Notes: generated by a model from the letters alone, not told the origin. A DNA stretch of 51,589 bases from a virus (IMGVR_UViG_3300033141_002903:1-51589), one strand, 5' to 3'; positions 9,701-17,610 are shown, counted from the stretch's first letter. Program-made: numbers and translations.

Positions 9701-11985
9701 ATGGTTGTAATTCAACAGATTTTGACAGGGCTTATGATGGGTATTTGATAAACAATTTAATTTTCCTAAATTCAACCTATGATGGAAACGAACAAAATAA
9801 CGTTAGTTTTAGTACTGCTGGAACAGATTTCTTATATTTTTATTTAGATGATAATTCTACTATGAAAAAAATATCTTTTTTGGTAAGTGCAGATTCGTAT
9901 GGTTTTGATTATGAGAATGGTGAAATATTTGGGACCTTTGATAATTTTGACGATATAGATTCAACAGAAACAAATGCAACCCTTGAAGGGAATATAATCA
10001 CTCCAGGAGGAAATAATCCTCAAAGTTTTTATTATGATGATTTTGAAGATGCTTCTATTAATACAGCACTTTGGTATGTTTGGTTATCAAATGGTGCATA
10101 TGGTTCAAATCCAACCCCCGGAGATAGATACACCTATACAATAGATAATGATGAAACAGAGGGGTATTTTGAATTGGAAGTTCAAAATTTCCATGAAGAT
10201 TTTAATTTAGATAATGCTGGAACAGAAACTGCAAATAATTACTTTGAGTCAAATGATACAAATGTGTGGATTAATGCTTATACGGCAAGTAATGTTATTT
10301 TTGAATTAGATTATTATGGAGTAGGTTCAGAACAAGCAACAAATTCTAAATGTTCTTTTGAAAATAGAGTTTATTTTGCTGGAAAAAGTATTTGGAATAG
10401 TTCTTTTGATTACTGCACAAGAGAAACTTCTCCGGGAAGTTATTCAGATTGCACAGATAATGCAGAAGCTATAGAGAATATTGTTTTTAATTTAACAAGA
10501 AATACAAACAACACTTGGACTGTTAAAATATCTGGAGTAGAACAAACTACTGGATACTGGAATAGAGGAGGAGGATCTGCTGATTGTGGAATTTTTACTA
10601 AAACTTATAATTATACTGCTGGAAATTACACTTTAACTTATACTTCTGGGAGTTGTTCAAATTCAAGCGGAAGTTTAACAAATGAATTTTTAATAAATCC
10701 TTCACTTTATCACACAGACCAATTTTTAGTGAATCAATTTTTATCTGGGAACTTTGATGATTCTACAAATAAAGGTTGTTTAGATATAGATTTTTGGACA
10801 AGAATTTATTATGTTAATCAAACATTACTTAATAGAACAAACACAACAGTCATTTCAGAATCTGTTTTTGATTCAAGTGCAGACATCGTTGCTGCAACGC
10901 CTTATTTCAATGTTGCTGGACCAGAGGGAACATCAAGCACAGGATATTTAAGTGCAGATAATGGAGATAACTGGGAGAGTATAACAAATGGAGTAGAGCA
11001 TCATTTTACAAATACTGGAAGAAATGTTAAATTTAGATTAGACTTTGATGTAGGAGTAGGAGGATATGTGAATAAAACGCAAGTCTTTGATTACATAAAC
11101 ATCTCAACAGAAGAAGGAAATTTAAGTTATGTTACTTTTGACTTCGGGGATGATGGAACAATAGATTACACAATACCTGGAAATTTTACTTCAGATAACG
11201 GAACACTTAATATTGATTTAACAAATGCAGATTTATCAAACTCTTTTACAGAAGTTAGGGACTTGCATACTCACACATATAAAATTCCTCTTGAAATAGG
11301 TTCTAATTCACCAGGATTATTAAAAATTGATGCAATTAATATAACTTATGACCCAAACCCAGTGCATTTAAATCACTCTTATATACAAGATTACTTGGAT
11401 AATTATGGGGAAAACGAAACTAACTTTACAATTCCAATTGGAGGAACAAATGGAAGCATTAATGTAAGTGATATAAAGTATGACTATGCTGGAGGAAATG
11501 ATACAATTACAATTACTGCCCACAATGAAGATTACTCTCTTAAAATAATAAGACAAATTATTTATTATTATTCTAGATGGGATTATGCTTTTGGTCCAAC
11601 TTATGTTAATTATATAGAATTCATTCCATTATCCCCAACAAGTAAAAATGTGAATGCTTATGGACAAACAAGTTCAACACCAATTTTGAATATAACTAAT
11701 TATGGATATTACGGTATATCTTCTAATCTTTCAGTTTATATGAATGATACAGAAGATACGGGGTGTGTTAATATTACTCTTAGTTTGGATAATAATAAAT
11801 CTAATGGTTATCAAATAGGAGAATATTGGACAGACCTAAATAAGTCATTAGGTTATTTAGAAACCAATGGAGTTTGGTTATGGGCTGATTATGAATGCAA
11901 TTATACTAATTGGAGATTATTTAACCCATATATTTATTTTAGACAATGTGCAAATAATTCAGTATGTTCGGAGGAATTAGTATAA
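6757..11985 (+). CDS. Giant exported LamG-domain surface/tail-tip protein (1742 aa)
   Basis: The start MTRKIYAESVKKWAKGSG is chosen because it follows the previous stop. One N-terminal hydrophobic segment (about residues 17-38, IVGGTLIGIIFIYLYTTGA) is a signal or anchor. At roughly residues 355-570 is a concanavalin-like LamG domain, from LVAYYKLDETTGDVIDATG to IDEIGIWNRTLNDSEIVDLY. It is followed by Ig/Fn3-like repeats (YAPNSPILNAPLDDATGVSL; NYNPRIEFISPTLSNNSV) and a long beta-rich Cys-poor remainder full of N-x-S/T sequons. The architecture is like giant DPANN surface adhesins. Position between distal tail and gpD-like hub implies a tail tip/receptor-binding role, but the anchor suggests export to the host surface. 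Confidence 0.8.
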   Translation: MTRKIYAESVKKWAKGSGIVGGTLIGIIFIYLYTTGAISNVSYSGDVICAGTIEDPCYAYINFTANEDIFIYPTDYDPWGRNTIFNFDPAIKSWKLERSWGNGWREIPLNKSCTGTWCGLSNSQDERKFSVAFREGRNYSLRITAYKNNPNDDIKWGAFSGVDKIDPIFYGIEKYKIYNSELKEVTIRDKNVKELVKIKLLTPLNNYVGRGYQKVAEYEVNSKKELKILVSNIELYDKNDGMNPIIRPIDFKIKGIEQVEVNDYARVCEEIWNDTINNNTLTCTQKLIGSHYEERIIWTDLNKVDFKENESIIVGLFTNVKKGDKIEWIPTFQIGSKGFKIEEWATWTEDLNAGLVAYYKLDETTGDVIDATGKYNGINYGATRGVTGKINNAYSFDGSNDYTNHSNPAGLQLTDYFTFNAWVYWGGAGSANQDVIFSRWENSNEKSYVFNLNKDTGNLQAYLSSDGTTTSFPGKCNTSFPTNQWAMATITYNKTAGEVIFYMNGQKYNTEFFSSSLYVGNSNFFLGRFYNSEFFKGTIDEIGIWNRTLNDSEIVDLYNGGAGITWTVNYAPNSPILNAPLDDATGVSLNPILNVTVSDPDGDVMNVTFIKNLDNSVICTNNSISNNTVVTCTWSGLSELTDYQWYVNVTDGSLTTQSDFWNFTTGDFTNPKWEQNKTNITTKTDYLDSVYFNITLNDSSADYYIFRWYNGTAWVNDSAVSYTDGEEVSVIKTINVLSDSFQINWTFYFNDTFGNSNQSDEWSVSIDNYNPRIEFISPTLSNNSVKDRNWIYVNVSVTEANFRDIVFNLYWSNQTILNSTNYTSGIYEINWTGLSYGKYYYNVTVYDTYSHSNSTETRILYLSDLNLSLEGLYSNISVELNTPIDIVANSSVDFGDIFIDIVYPGYGINYTNGSWGVSLIDFLVSYFRKNVLADGSTSKLFSFSGLYVNDTGLKISSHQYDEVVGLKLNISSNDSVIDPVFYGCNSTDFDRAYDGYLINNLIFLNSTYDGNEQNNVSFSTAGTDFLYFYLDDNSTMKKISFLVSADSYGFDYENGEIFGTFDNFDDIDSTETNATLEGNIITPGGNNPQSFYYDDFEDASINTALWYVWLSNGAYGSNPTPGDRYTYTIDNDETEGYFELEVQNFHEDFNLDNAGTETANNYFESNDTNVWINAYTASNVIFELDYYGVGSEQATNSKCSFENRVYFAGKSIWNSSFDYCTRETSPGSYSDCTDNAEAIENIVFNLTRNTNNTWTVKISGVEQTTGYWNRGGGSADCGIFTKTYNYTAGNYTLTYTSGSCSNSSGSLTNEFLINPSLYHTDQFLVNQFLSGNFDDSTNKGCLDIDFWTRIYYVNQTLLNRTNTTVISESVFDSSADIVAATPYFNVAGPEGTSSTGYLSADNGDNWESITNGVEHHFTNTGRNVKFRLDFDVGVGGYVNKTQVFDYINISTEEGNLSYVTFDFGDDGTIDYTIPGNFTSDNGTLNIDLTNADLSNSFTEVRDLHTHTYKIPLEIGSNSPGLLKIDAINITYDPNPVHLNHSYIQDYLDNYGENETNFTIPIGGTNGSINVSDIKYDYAGGNDTITITAHNEDYSLKIIRQIIYYYSRWDYAFGPTYVNYIEFIPLSPTSKNVNAYGQTSSTPILNITNYGYYGISSNLSVYMNDTEDTGCVNITLSLDNNKSNGYQIGEYWTDLNKSLGYLETNGVWLWADYECNYTNWRLFNPYIYFRQCANNSVCSEELV

Positions 11986-13457
11986 TGCCAGTCAGAAACA
12001 TCAGAAGTCTAGGAAATAGTAAGCCAATTCCAATATATGTTTGGATACCACCAATTTATAATCCCGTATATAAGATAGAAGTTGTAACTAGTTCAAATAC
12101 ATATGATATTACAAGTATCATGATTGAAGGTGAATATACTGATGGGATAACAGAAACCATAGGCTCTTTTGAATTTAAAATAGATAATTCTAGCGAAATT
12201 TATACAGACTTATTTAGCCCCTATGATAAGGTTAATATATATATGGATTATGGAGCAACTGCTACTACAAAAGTTTTCACTGGAAAAATAGAAAGAATTT
12301 CTAAAACAAATAATTCCCTTGTTTTAACTGGTAGAAGTTCTGCAATAAGGACGATAGGTAAAAATGTGACTTATTCAGTAACAAATACTAAAAGAAGTGA
12401 TGTTCTAAAGGCAATAATAAATAAGTATTTTGATTACATTACAACAAATAATCTAGAAGATGATGATACTTTAATAGATGTTGATTATGAAGAAAAACCT
12501 TTTTGGGAAGTTGTAGAGGAATTGTGTTTGGCTGCTGGATATGATGCTTATATTGACCAAGATTTTGATTTTCATTATTTTCAAAGCGGTTCAAGACAGA
12601 ATACTACTGAAGCTGTTGTGCATAATGCAAATATTGTTGATGTTGGGGATTTTAGTCCAGACCTACAATTAGTTTATAATAAAGTTAGAGTATATGGAAA
12701 AAGCATAAATGACTTACCAATTTTCGCTACAGCAGAAGATTCCTCTAGTCAGAGTCAATACGATGTTAAGGAATTAACAATTCACGATACAAGCATAAAT
12801 ACTGTTGAGCAAGCACAGGCAAGAGCAGACTATGAATTAAGTGTTAATAAAGACCCTCCAATAATAGGGAGTGTTTTATCTCTTGGATTGCCTACAATTA
12901 AACCAGGAGAGCAAATTAGAATATCTGACCCACAAAACGGACTTGAACCAAAATATTACACTATCCAAAAATTCACCCATAAATTCAGCAATGATGACCC
13001 CTTTATGACTGAATTGACTATTCAGAAAGAAAGAACAACTGTATCCCAAATCCTAAAAAAGAGAATTAAATTTGAATTTTCTAGCTCTGAAAAAAACAAT
13101 CCAAATGAGTTAGACCATTCTTATTTAATTACTTTTGATTCTGATTCAGGAACCCACACAAACACCGAAATTGACACAAATATTGGGGTTCTCAAGGTAG
13201 CTAGCGGAAGTTCTAGTGGTGTATGGATTAGTGATAATTATGAGGTTGATGAAAATATTACTGTTGCTGAAGTTAGATTGTCAGGAAATAATCTTGGTGG
13301 CTCAAGTGTATATATCAGTCTTACTGGTGGTGAGCCATATACTCCAATAACACTTAAACAAGCAAACGCACAGTCTGGAAACAATATCCGTATTAAGGTT
13401 GCTCTAGCAAATGCAAATGCAGAATTAAAAACAATCGCTGTTTATTATAAATACTAA
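11985..13457 (+). CDS. Late control gpD-like tail hub protein (490 aa)
   Basis: The start overlaps the previous stop (TAATG). Residues 30-320 show the gpD/gp27-like hub pattern: FSPYDKVNIYMDYGA with FTGKIERISKTNNSLVLTGR, then FWEVVEELCLAAGYDAYIDQ, then LPTIKPGEQIRISDPQNGL and YYTIQKFTHKFSNDDPFMTE. These form the trimeric ring between tube and tip. A separate C-terminal beta domain (from LITFDSDSGTHTNTEID) resembles carbohydrate-binding or spike modules. Confidence 0.75.
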   Translation: MPVRNIRSLGNSKPIPIYVWIPPIYNPVYKIEVVTSSNTYDITSIMIEGEYTDGITETIGSFEFKIDNSSEIYTDLFSPYDKVNIYMDYGATATTKVFTGKIERISKTNNSLVLTGRSSAIRTIGKNVTYSVTNTKRSDVLKAIINKYFDYITTNNLEDDDTLIDVDYEEKPFWEVVEELCLAAGYDAYIDQDFDFHYFQSGSRQNTTEAVVHNANIVDVGDFSPDLQLVYNKVRVYGKSINDLPIFATAEDSSSQSQYDVKELTIHDTSINTVEQAQARADYELSVNKDPPIIGSVLSLGLPTIKPGEQIRISDPQNGLEPKYYTIQKFTHKFSNDDPFMTELTIQKERTTVSQILKKRIKFEFSSSEKNNPNELDHSYLITFDSDSGTHTNTEIDTNIGVLKVASGSSSGVWISDNYEVDENITVAEVRLSGNNLGGSSVYISLTGGEPYTPITLKQANAQSGNNIRIKVALANANAELKTIAVYYKY

Positions 13458-13458
13458 A

Positions 13459-13731
13459 ATGTTTTTGATATGTTGGTTTAAATTTTATTGTATGATAATG
13501 TTTGCTATGTGTATAGACAATCTTTTCTGGATTTCTTCAAGTCCAGAATATAGAACTTTTAAGAAATTATTGTGGTTTAGAAAATCTTCTGTAAAAATTA
13601 TGATTAATGGAAAAATTTATAATACAAAAATACATTATATAATAAATTACAGAATTAAATCTGTAATAACTTGCTGGAGGGATATTTTACCAGCAGTTAT
13701 TGTATCATTGATTTTAGCAATATGTGGATAG
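13459..13731 (+). CDS. Small membrane protein (90 aa)
   Basis: Two hydrophobic segments, one at the N-terminus (FLICWFKFYCMIMFAMCI) and one at the C-terminus (ILPAVIVSLILAI), with a basic middle. It follows the hub gene after one base. Position at the end of the tail module and topology are compatible with a holin-like or exclusion protein, but no family is recognised. Confidence 0.55.
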   Translation: MFLICWFKFYCMIMFAMCIDNLFWISSSPEYRTFKKLLWFRKSSVKIMINGKIYNTKIHYIINYRIKSVITCWRDILPAVIVSLILAICG

Positions 13732-13934
13732 AAAAAGAAATTATTGGATTAAAGAAAGAAGTTGATATTATAAATGAGAATATAGAAAATATTGAAAAAA
13801 AGTTAAAATCTAATGATATATCGGGGATGATTAAGAGAATTTCAGAGATAAATTCCCGTTTAACTGAAATAGAAAAGAATTTAAATCATAAAAACGTTGG
13901 ATTTTTAACTAAAATTTGGAGGAAAATATGGTAG
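13722..13934 (+). CDS. Small coiled-coil protein (70 aa)
   Basis: Start MWIEKEIIGLKKEVDI is inside the end of the previous gene. Almost the whole protein is a heptad coiled coil (INENIENIEKKLKSND, ISEINSRLTEIEKNL) with a basic amphipathic end (FLTKIWRKIW). The neighbouring small membrane protein and this partner could form a complex. Function unknown. Confidence 0.6.
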   Translation: MWIEKEIIGLKKEVDIINENIENIEKKLKSNDISGMIKRISEINSRLTEIEKNLNHKNVGFLTKIWRKIW

Positions 13935-14095
13935 AAGGATATTGTATCCACTGCAAGTCAAGGGTTAAAATTCTTGATTTAGAGTTTGTTAGAAGAAGCC
14001 CACGGAATGGGATACTCTGTTATAGGGGAAAATGCTCTGTGTGTGGTGGTGGTGTTGGAAAACTTTCAACACAAGAATTAAATTTGGAGGAATAA
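13928..14095 (+). CDS. Small zinc-ribbon protein, DUF5679-like (55 aa)
   Basis: MVEGYCIHCKSRVKILDLEF followed by CSVCGGGVGKL gives two CxxC knuckles about 30 residues apart, the spacing of the short zinc-ribbon proteins (DUF5679 type) seen in many archaeal and bacterial virus genomes. It overlaps the previous gene by seven bases. A structural role or nucleic-acid binding is possible; the exact role is unknown. Confidence 0.7.
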   Translation: MVEGYCIHCKSRVKILDLEFVRRSPRNGILCYRGKCSVCGGGVGKLSTQELNLEE

Positions 14096-14096
14096 A

Positions 14097-14312
14097 ATGG
14101 CTAGGATAAAAAGTCCACGTATGAGCCTTAAAGGTTGGAGTTTTGGACAATGGTTGAAAGGTAATTGGAAAACCATTAAGGAACTCTTGAAGGTAGGGCT
14201 TCCATTAGTTGCTTCAATGAACTTATTTGACCCTGTATGGGCAGAGTTCATATCAACTATTTTAGGTAAGTTCCTTTTAGACACAGGCGAATACTTTTTT
14301 AAAAAATATTAA
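14097..14312 (+). CDS. Small hydrophobic/amphipathic protein, possible holin-like (71 aa)
   Basis: SD-like GGAGG at 14086. The protein has a basic N-terminus, Trp-containing helix (GWSFGQWLKGNWKTIKELL) and a moderately hydrophobic stretch (VGLPLVASMNLFDPVWAEFISTILGKFLL). It lies with other small proteins at the end of the virion operon where lysis or holin genes often occur. No lysin is seen beside it, so the holin idea is weak. Confidence 0.5.
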   Translation: MARIKSPRMSLKGWSFGQWLKGNWKTIKELLKVGLPLVASMNLFDPVWAEFISTILGKFLLDTGEYFFKKY

Positions 14313-14313
14313 A

Positions 14314-14451
14314 ATGCCAGAGGCATTAGATAGAATTTACAGGAAAGTTGTAGAGCAAGTTAGAGAAGCTCATCCAAATTGGTCTAATGATAAGATAGTT
14401 GAAACTGCTTGGAAGATTTCTTGGAGCATATATAAGAGAAAATATAAGTAA
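14314..14451 (+). CDS. Small conserved-type phage protein (45 aa)
   Basis: Reads MPEALDRIYRKVVEQVREAH then an NWSNDKIVETAWKISWSIY helix and a basic end. It begins one base after the previous stop. Short proteins of this type (…HPxwSxxKxxxiAwki…) are common among tailed viruses, but their role is not known to me. It is the last gene of the plus-strand virion operon. Confidence 0.6.
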   Translation: MPEALDRIYRKVVEQVREAHPNWSNDKIVETAWKISWSIYKRKYK

Positions 14452-14462
14452 TTTTTTTAAAA

Positions 14463-14522
14463 CCCTGCCAGGTTACTCAGAACTCAATTTAGAATCAATG
14501 GAGTTCTTTTCACCTGGTGGGG
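14463..14522 (-). ncRNA. Long stem-loop: 3' structure of the virion operon or a minus-strand small RNA
   Basis: An 11-bp stem (14463-14473 with 14512-14522, two G-U pairs) encloses a 7-bp stem (14479-14485 with 14501-14507) and a 15-nt loop. T7 at 14452-14458 follows in minus-strand sense. A TATA-like element, TATTTATATTAT on the minus strand, lies about 25-30 bp upstream of the stem (14542-14553), which would place a minus-strand start right at the stem. It may equally be the 3' end structure of the plus-strand operon. Confidence 0.45.
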
Positions 14523-14584
14523 AAAAAGAGGTGATATTATGATAATATAAATAGCATATATAAATGTTTCTATAAGAAATAAAT

Positions 14585-14599
14585 GGGGCATAAAGCCCC
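14585..14599. terminator. Short GC hairpin in the convergent intergenic gap
   Basis: GGGGC-ATAAA-GCCCC, the only GC-rich stem in this AT-rich gap, lies between the plus-strand operon end (14451) and the minus-strand S-layer-like gene end (14614). It is placed to mark transcript ends, though no U-tract follows directly in the plus sense. Confidence 0.4.
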
Positions 14600-14613
14600 A
14601 AAAATTAAGGAAA

Positions 14614-16080
14614 TTAAATCAACGTAATTGTTGATTCTAATTTTTCTTCAGGGACAACAATATTGATTTCTTGGTCATCAACAGAATCTTCTGGATTCTT
14701 TATAAGGACTCCATAATCTGTTAGATAGTCGTCCTCATTAGATGAAATATCTGTTCCACTAACCTTTATGGATGTTAAATCCATTGGGAACTCGATATTA
14801 TCTATTCTAATATTACCAGAAACCAATTTTAGTGACAAGTCAGAATCTCCCAATTCTGCTTCTGTTCCAATTAACTCGAAATCCTTGTCATAGATTCCAG
14901 TATCATTGATATAAACTTTTTCATAATCGTTTATACCAGATAGGAACAATCCACGAGCCTCAACATAATCTACACCATTTCTTGTATCTAATTCAAAAGA
15001 ATAATCTTCTGAATCTTCTTCAAGAACTCCATCATATCTTACACAAACATAATCGTTTGGAAGACATAATTTTTCAGATGCAGCAAGAGGCTTGTATTCA
15101 TCGTCCAATTCCATAAATTCTTCATTAAGAACAATTCCGATGGAATTAGCACTTATCTTCCATTCCCAGATACTGTCTTCTTCATATTCGTCTCCGTTTT
15201 CTACAGTTTTTTCAACCTCATCACCCAAGACAACGATAGCCTTAAGGACAGGTCCAACTTCACTATAGATAACATTCTTGACTTCGATTTCGAGTCCATT
15301 AACCTTCTTTGTTTCACCTTCTTCTATTTCCTTAGTATCACCATTAACACTAATGAAAATAGAATTTTCCATGACATGAAGTAGTTTGAACTCTTTGTCA
15401 CCAACAACCTTCACTTCACCCTCAGACATCAAGGATTCTTCTCCTTGTGTAAAGGTTACTTTATCACCATCCCATTCAGAAACTTCAACCTCCTTACCTA
15501 ATAATGTGAAAACAAGGGTTTCCTCATCATCGATAAGTGAGGTATCTAAATCAGAATCGAATACCATTTTGTATTCGATTCCCTCGAAAGGGATTGTAAG
15601 GTATGGTACTCCCTTGAAATCATCTTCGTTTGCCAAAACCTCTAATCCAGATAAGATTAAAGATTCTTCAGCATCATACCTATCACCATCAAAATCGACT
15701 TTTCCATCAAATAGGGTCTTTATTTCTCTATCTGAAAATTCATCATCAATTGATGTTGATAAGAAGATTTTATCAAGCAAGTATCCTACAATAGAAGATT
15801 CATCTGTACCTTCTGTTGATTGTTTGGTTGTTGCCTCTGCAAGTTTAGTGGTCAATTCATTAATGGTTGCGTCCTTAGAATCCAACTTTGCCTGAAATTC
15901 AGATGCTTGTTCTGAAAGGGCTTTGTTAAGTTCAGATTCATATTCTGCTTGTAGTTTTCCACCCATATCGTTCAATTTGATGTATGCACCAAAAGAGAAC
16001 AATACGAATAGAACAGCCATTATTCCTAAGAACCACTTAAAACCATTGTTTATTCTTACAGAATTTTTTGCTTGAACCAT
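14614..16080 (-). CDS. S-layer-like, membrane-anchored surface protein (488 aa)
   Basis: The start MVQAKNSVRINNGFKW is the first ATG after the GGAGG at 16094-16098. An N-terminal anchor (residues about 13-32, WFLGIMAVLFVLFSFGAYI) is followed by a short coiled coil (EYESELNKALSEQASEFQAKL) and a very acidic beta-rich region with repeated units such as LLGKEVEVSEWDGDKVTFTQG and ISVNGDTKEIEEGETKKVNG. This style (strand, EGET/EGE turn, VNG strand) is that of archaeal S-layer proteins. The virus may use it to alter the host envelope; the gene stands alone under its own promoter. Confidence 0.7.
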   Translation of the reverse strand: MVQAKNSVRINNGFKWFLGIMAVLFVLFSFGAYIKLNDMGGKLQAEYESELNKALSEQASEFQAKLDSKDATINELTTKLAEATTKQSTEGTDESSIVGYLLDKIFLSTSIDDEFSDREIKTLFDGKVDFDGDRYDAEESLILSGLEVLANEDDFKGVPYLTIPFEGIEYKMVFDSDLDTSLIDDEETLVFTLLGKEVEVSEWDGDKVTFTQGEESLMSEGEVKVVGDKEFKLLHVMENSIFISVNGDTKEIEEGETKKVNGLEIEVKNVIYSEVGPVLKAIVVLGDEVEKTVENGDEYEEDSIWEWKISANSIGIVLNEEFMELDDEYKPLAASEKLCLPNDYVCVRYDGVLEEDSEDYSFELDTRNGVDYVEARGLFLSGINDYEKVYINDTGIYDKDFELIGTEAELGDSDLSLKLVSGNIRIDNIEFPMDLTSIKVSGTDISSNEDDYLTDYGVLIKNPEDSVDDQEINIVVPEEKLESTITLI

Positions 16081-16103
16081 CTTGTTACTTTTACCTCCTT
16101 TCA

Positions 16104-16131
16104 GCTCTATAAAAAAAGTACTCCTTGAGTA
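16104..16131 (-). promoter_or_regulatory. Promoter and interrupted palindrome upstream of the S-layer-like gene
   Basis: A near-palindrome ACTCcTTGAG-TAT-CTCAAGAGT (16110-16131) lies just upstream of a TTTTTTTATAG stretch on the minus strand, ahead of the AAAGGAGG ribosome site. It is placed to be an operator for this single gene. The binding protein is unknown. Confidence 0.4.
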
Positions 16132-16156
16132 TCTCAAGAGTATTATTTCTAGCCAC

Positions 16157-16180
16157 CAAATCCATAATTTTTAATGGATT
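16157..16180. terminator. Hairpin between the nuclease gene and the S-layer-like promoter
   Basis: Inverted repeat AAATCCAT / ATGGATTT separated by eight bases. It lies just past the stop of the minus-strand gene at 16200 and ahead of the next promoter, so it probably ends the long minus operon. Confidence 0.4.
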
Positions 16181-16199
16181 TTATCCTTTTTAAGTGTTT

Positions 16200-16583
16200 C
16201 TATAATCCAAGAATTTCTTCTGCGTTGTTTATATTCCATTCTTCAACACGAATAGGAACAATATCTGTAATATCTTTTGGATAATATTCTAATTTATTTA
16301 GAAACATATCTTTTGTTTCTGATTTCAGGACTTCGATTATCCAAGCCATACCATTACCAATACATAAAATATCTGCCCTTCCAGAATCATTAAATTCAAC
16401 TTCTGTAAAAACTTTGTATCCTTTATTAACAAGATACCATACAATATCAGACATAACCCTAAAATGTTCATAACTTACACCCTTCCAACATTTCACAAAA
16501 CCAATTTTGCTTCCAGACCTAGAACTATATTTAATTGATTGCAAGATTCTATATTCAAATTCTTTTTTTTGTTGGGAATTCAT
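16200..16583 (-). CDS. PD-(D/E)XK-type nuclease-like protein (127 aa)
   Basis: Start MNSQQKKEFEYRILQ overlaps the upstream zinc-ribbon gene by ATGA. The core VNKGYKVFTEVEFNDSGRAD followed by ILCIGNGMAWIIEVLKSE has the order strand, D (in GRADIL), then E-x-x-K-type (IIEVLKSE) expected for a PD-(D/E)XK nuclease fold. This fold serves many DNA-processing enzymes. The final K is displaced relative to E-x-K, so activity is uncertain. Confidence 0.55.
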   Translation of the reverse strand: MNSQQKKEFEYRILQSIKYSSRSGSKIGFVKCWKGVSYEHFRVMSDIVWYLVNKGYKVFTEVEFNDSGRADILCIGNGMAWIIEVLKSETKDMFLNKLEYYPKDITDIVPIRVEEWNINNAEEILGL

Positions 16584-16717
16584 TTTAATTTCTTTATCAT
16601 AATATAAGAGCAAGGATTTCTAGCCTTACATTTAACAATAAGTTCATTATTGCGTATAAATCTAATTGCTGTTTTTCCACAACGAGGGCATTTAATTTTC
16701 TTTGAATACGATTCCAT
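16580..16717 (-). CDS. Small zinc-ribbon protein (45 aa)
   Basis: MESYSKKIKCPRCGKTAIRF, then VKCKARNPC, giving CxxC…CxxxxxC as in Com-type or short zinc ribbons. It overlaps the nuclease-like gene by ATGA and the SWIM gene by 26 bases, so it belongs to the same operon. Com-like ribbons of phages regulate translation or modify DNA-handling enzymes; the role here is not known. Confidence 0.65.
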   Translation of the reverse strand: MESYSKKIKCPRCGKTAIRFIRNNELIVKCKARNPCSYIMIKKLK

Positions 16718-16949
16718 TTTCTTTCAATATTCTAATTGCCTCTTTCTTGTGCTTACATAATGGGTTCTTATTAATCATAGTATCCTTACAAGTGCAATCA
16801 GTATCAACTAAAATTTCATTTATTTCATCTATTTTTATTTCAGTTATATGTAGTCCGTCTTTTGGATTTGTTGGTTTAAAGTTAAATTCATATATTCTAT
16901 TCCATCTTCTGTCTAATCTAGTTCTATATGGAATTATCTTTATTCCCAT
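16692..16949 (-). CDS. SWIM-type zinc finger protein (85 aa)
   Basis: The motif DCTCKDTMINKNPLCKHKKEA gives CxC…CxH, the signature of SWIM zinc fingers, which bind nucleic acid or proteins. The start MGIKIIPYRTRLDRRWNRIY is inside the end of the winged-helix gene (26-base overlap). Small SWIM proteins occur as recombination partners in archaea; function here is inference. Confidence 0.6.
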   Translation of the reverse strand: MGIKIIPYRTRLDRRWNRIYEFNFKPTNPKDGLHITEIKIDEINEILVDTDCTCKDTMINKNPLCKHKKEAIRILKENGIVFKEN

Positions 16950-17199
16950 TTGAAAAAGCATCCATCTTTTTTGTTAGTTGTTTAAGCAACTCCAATCCTT
17001 TTTTAGTTAGGTTTATTTTCTTGAATTTTCCAACATATTCGTATCGAATAAGACCTTTTTTCTTTAATTTACCTAATACAATTAGCCCATATGATTTTGT
17101 ACATATACCCCTACATATATTGGCTGCGTGATTTATTTTTTTTGTAGATGCTGATAACAATATCTTTCTTTCTGTTAATGATAATTTAACCTCATTCAT
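16924..17199 (-). CDS. Winged-helix DNA-binding protein (91 aa)
   Basis: The protein reads as a wHTH: LTERKILLSASTKKINHAAN, ICTKSYGLIVLGKLKKKGLI, then a wing (YEYVGKFKKINLTKKGLELL). It resembles archaeal MarR/PadR-type regulators. It overlaps the preceding coiled-coil gene by eight bases and is probably a regulator of this operon. Confidence 0.65.
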   Translation of the reverse strand: MNEVKLSLTERKILLSASTKKINHAANICRGICTKSYGLIVLGKLKKKGLIRYEYVGKFKKINLTKKGLELLKQLTKKMDAFSNGNKDNSI

Positions 17200-17596
17200 T
17201 AGTTCTGATTACACCCTCCCTTATTTGTTTTTCTAAAGGTCTAACCATATAATTCTCATTATGCCATATTCTATGTTGTAATTGCTTTATTTGGGCTCTA
17301 ACCCTTTTCATAGGCATATCCATTTTTATAAATTCTTCTTGTGTTGCAATTTCAACCTTAAGCGATTCCTTTTCTATGTCTTCTAGTTCCTTTCCTTCAG
17401 CTGTTTTTCCACTCTTAAGTTGCTCTTTCAAATTTTTTAGATTTTGCTCTGCAAGTTTATGGTCCAACCTTATTTCTAATCTTTTTTCGAGGTTCTTTAT
17501 GCTAAGCTTATCTTCTTCTATTTGTTGTTTGATTTCAGATAGTTTAGCCTTTTTCATTATTATGTCTCTTTCACTAAGTTCAATAACTCTATTCAT
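17192..17596 (-). CDS. Coiled-coil protein (134 aa)
   Basis: The start MNRVIELSERDIIMKKAK is preferred because AAAGGAGGTG lies 6-7 bases upstream. It is heptad-rich across almost its whole length (LSEIKQQIEEDKLSIKNLEK and IKQLQHRIWHNENYMVRPLE). It follows the HTH protein and may be its partner in replication or partition. No family recognised. Confidence 0.6.
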   Translation of the reverse strand: MNRVIELSERDIIMKKAKLSEIKQQIEEDKLSIKNLEKRLEIRLDHKLAEQNLKNLKEQLKSGKTAEGKELEDIEKESLKVEIATQEEFIKMDMPMKRVRAQIKQLQHRIWHNENYMVRPLEKQIREGVIRTNE

Positions 17597-17610
17597 TTTT
17601 TCACCTCCTT

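Noticed and set aside
15386-15895. Long open frame on the plus strand opposite the S-layer-like gene
   Set aside because: Ser-rich shadow of the acidic minus-strand gene; no ribosome site, and the minus frame has an anchor, coiled coil and domain pattern.
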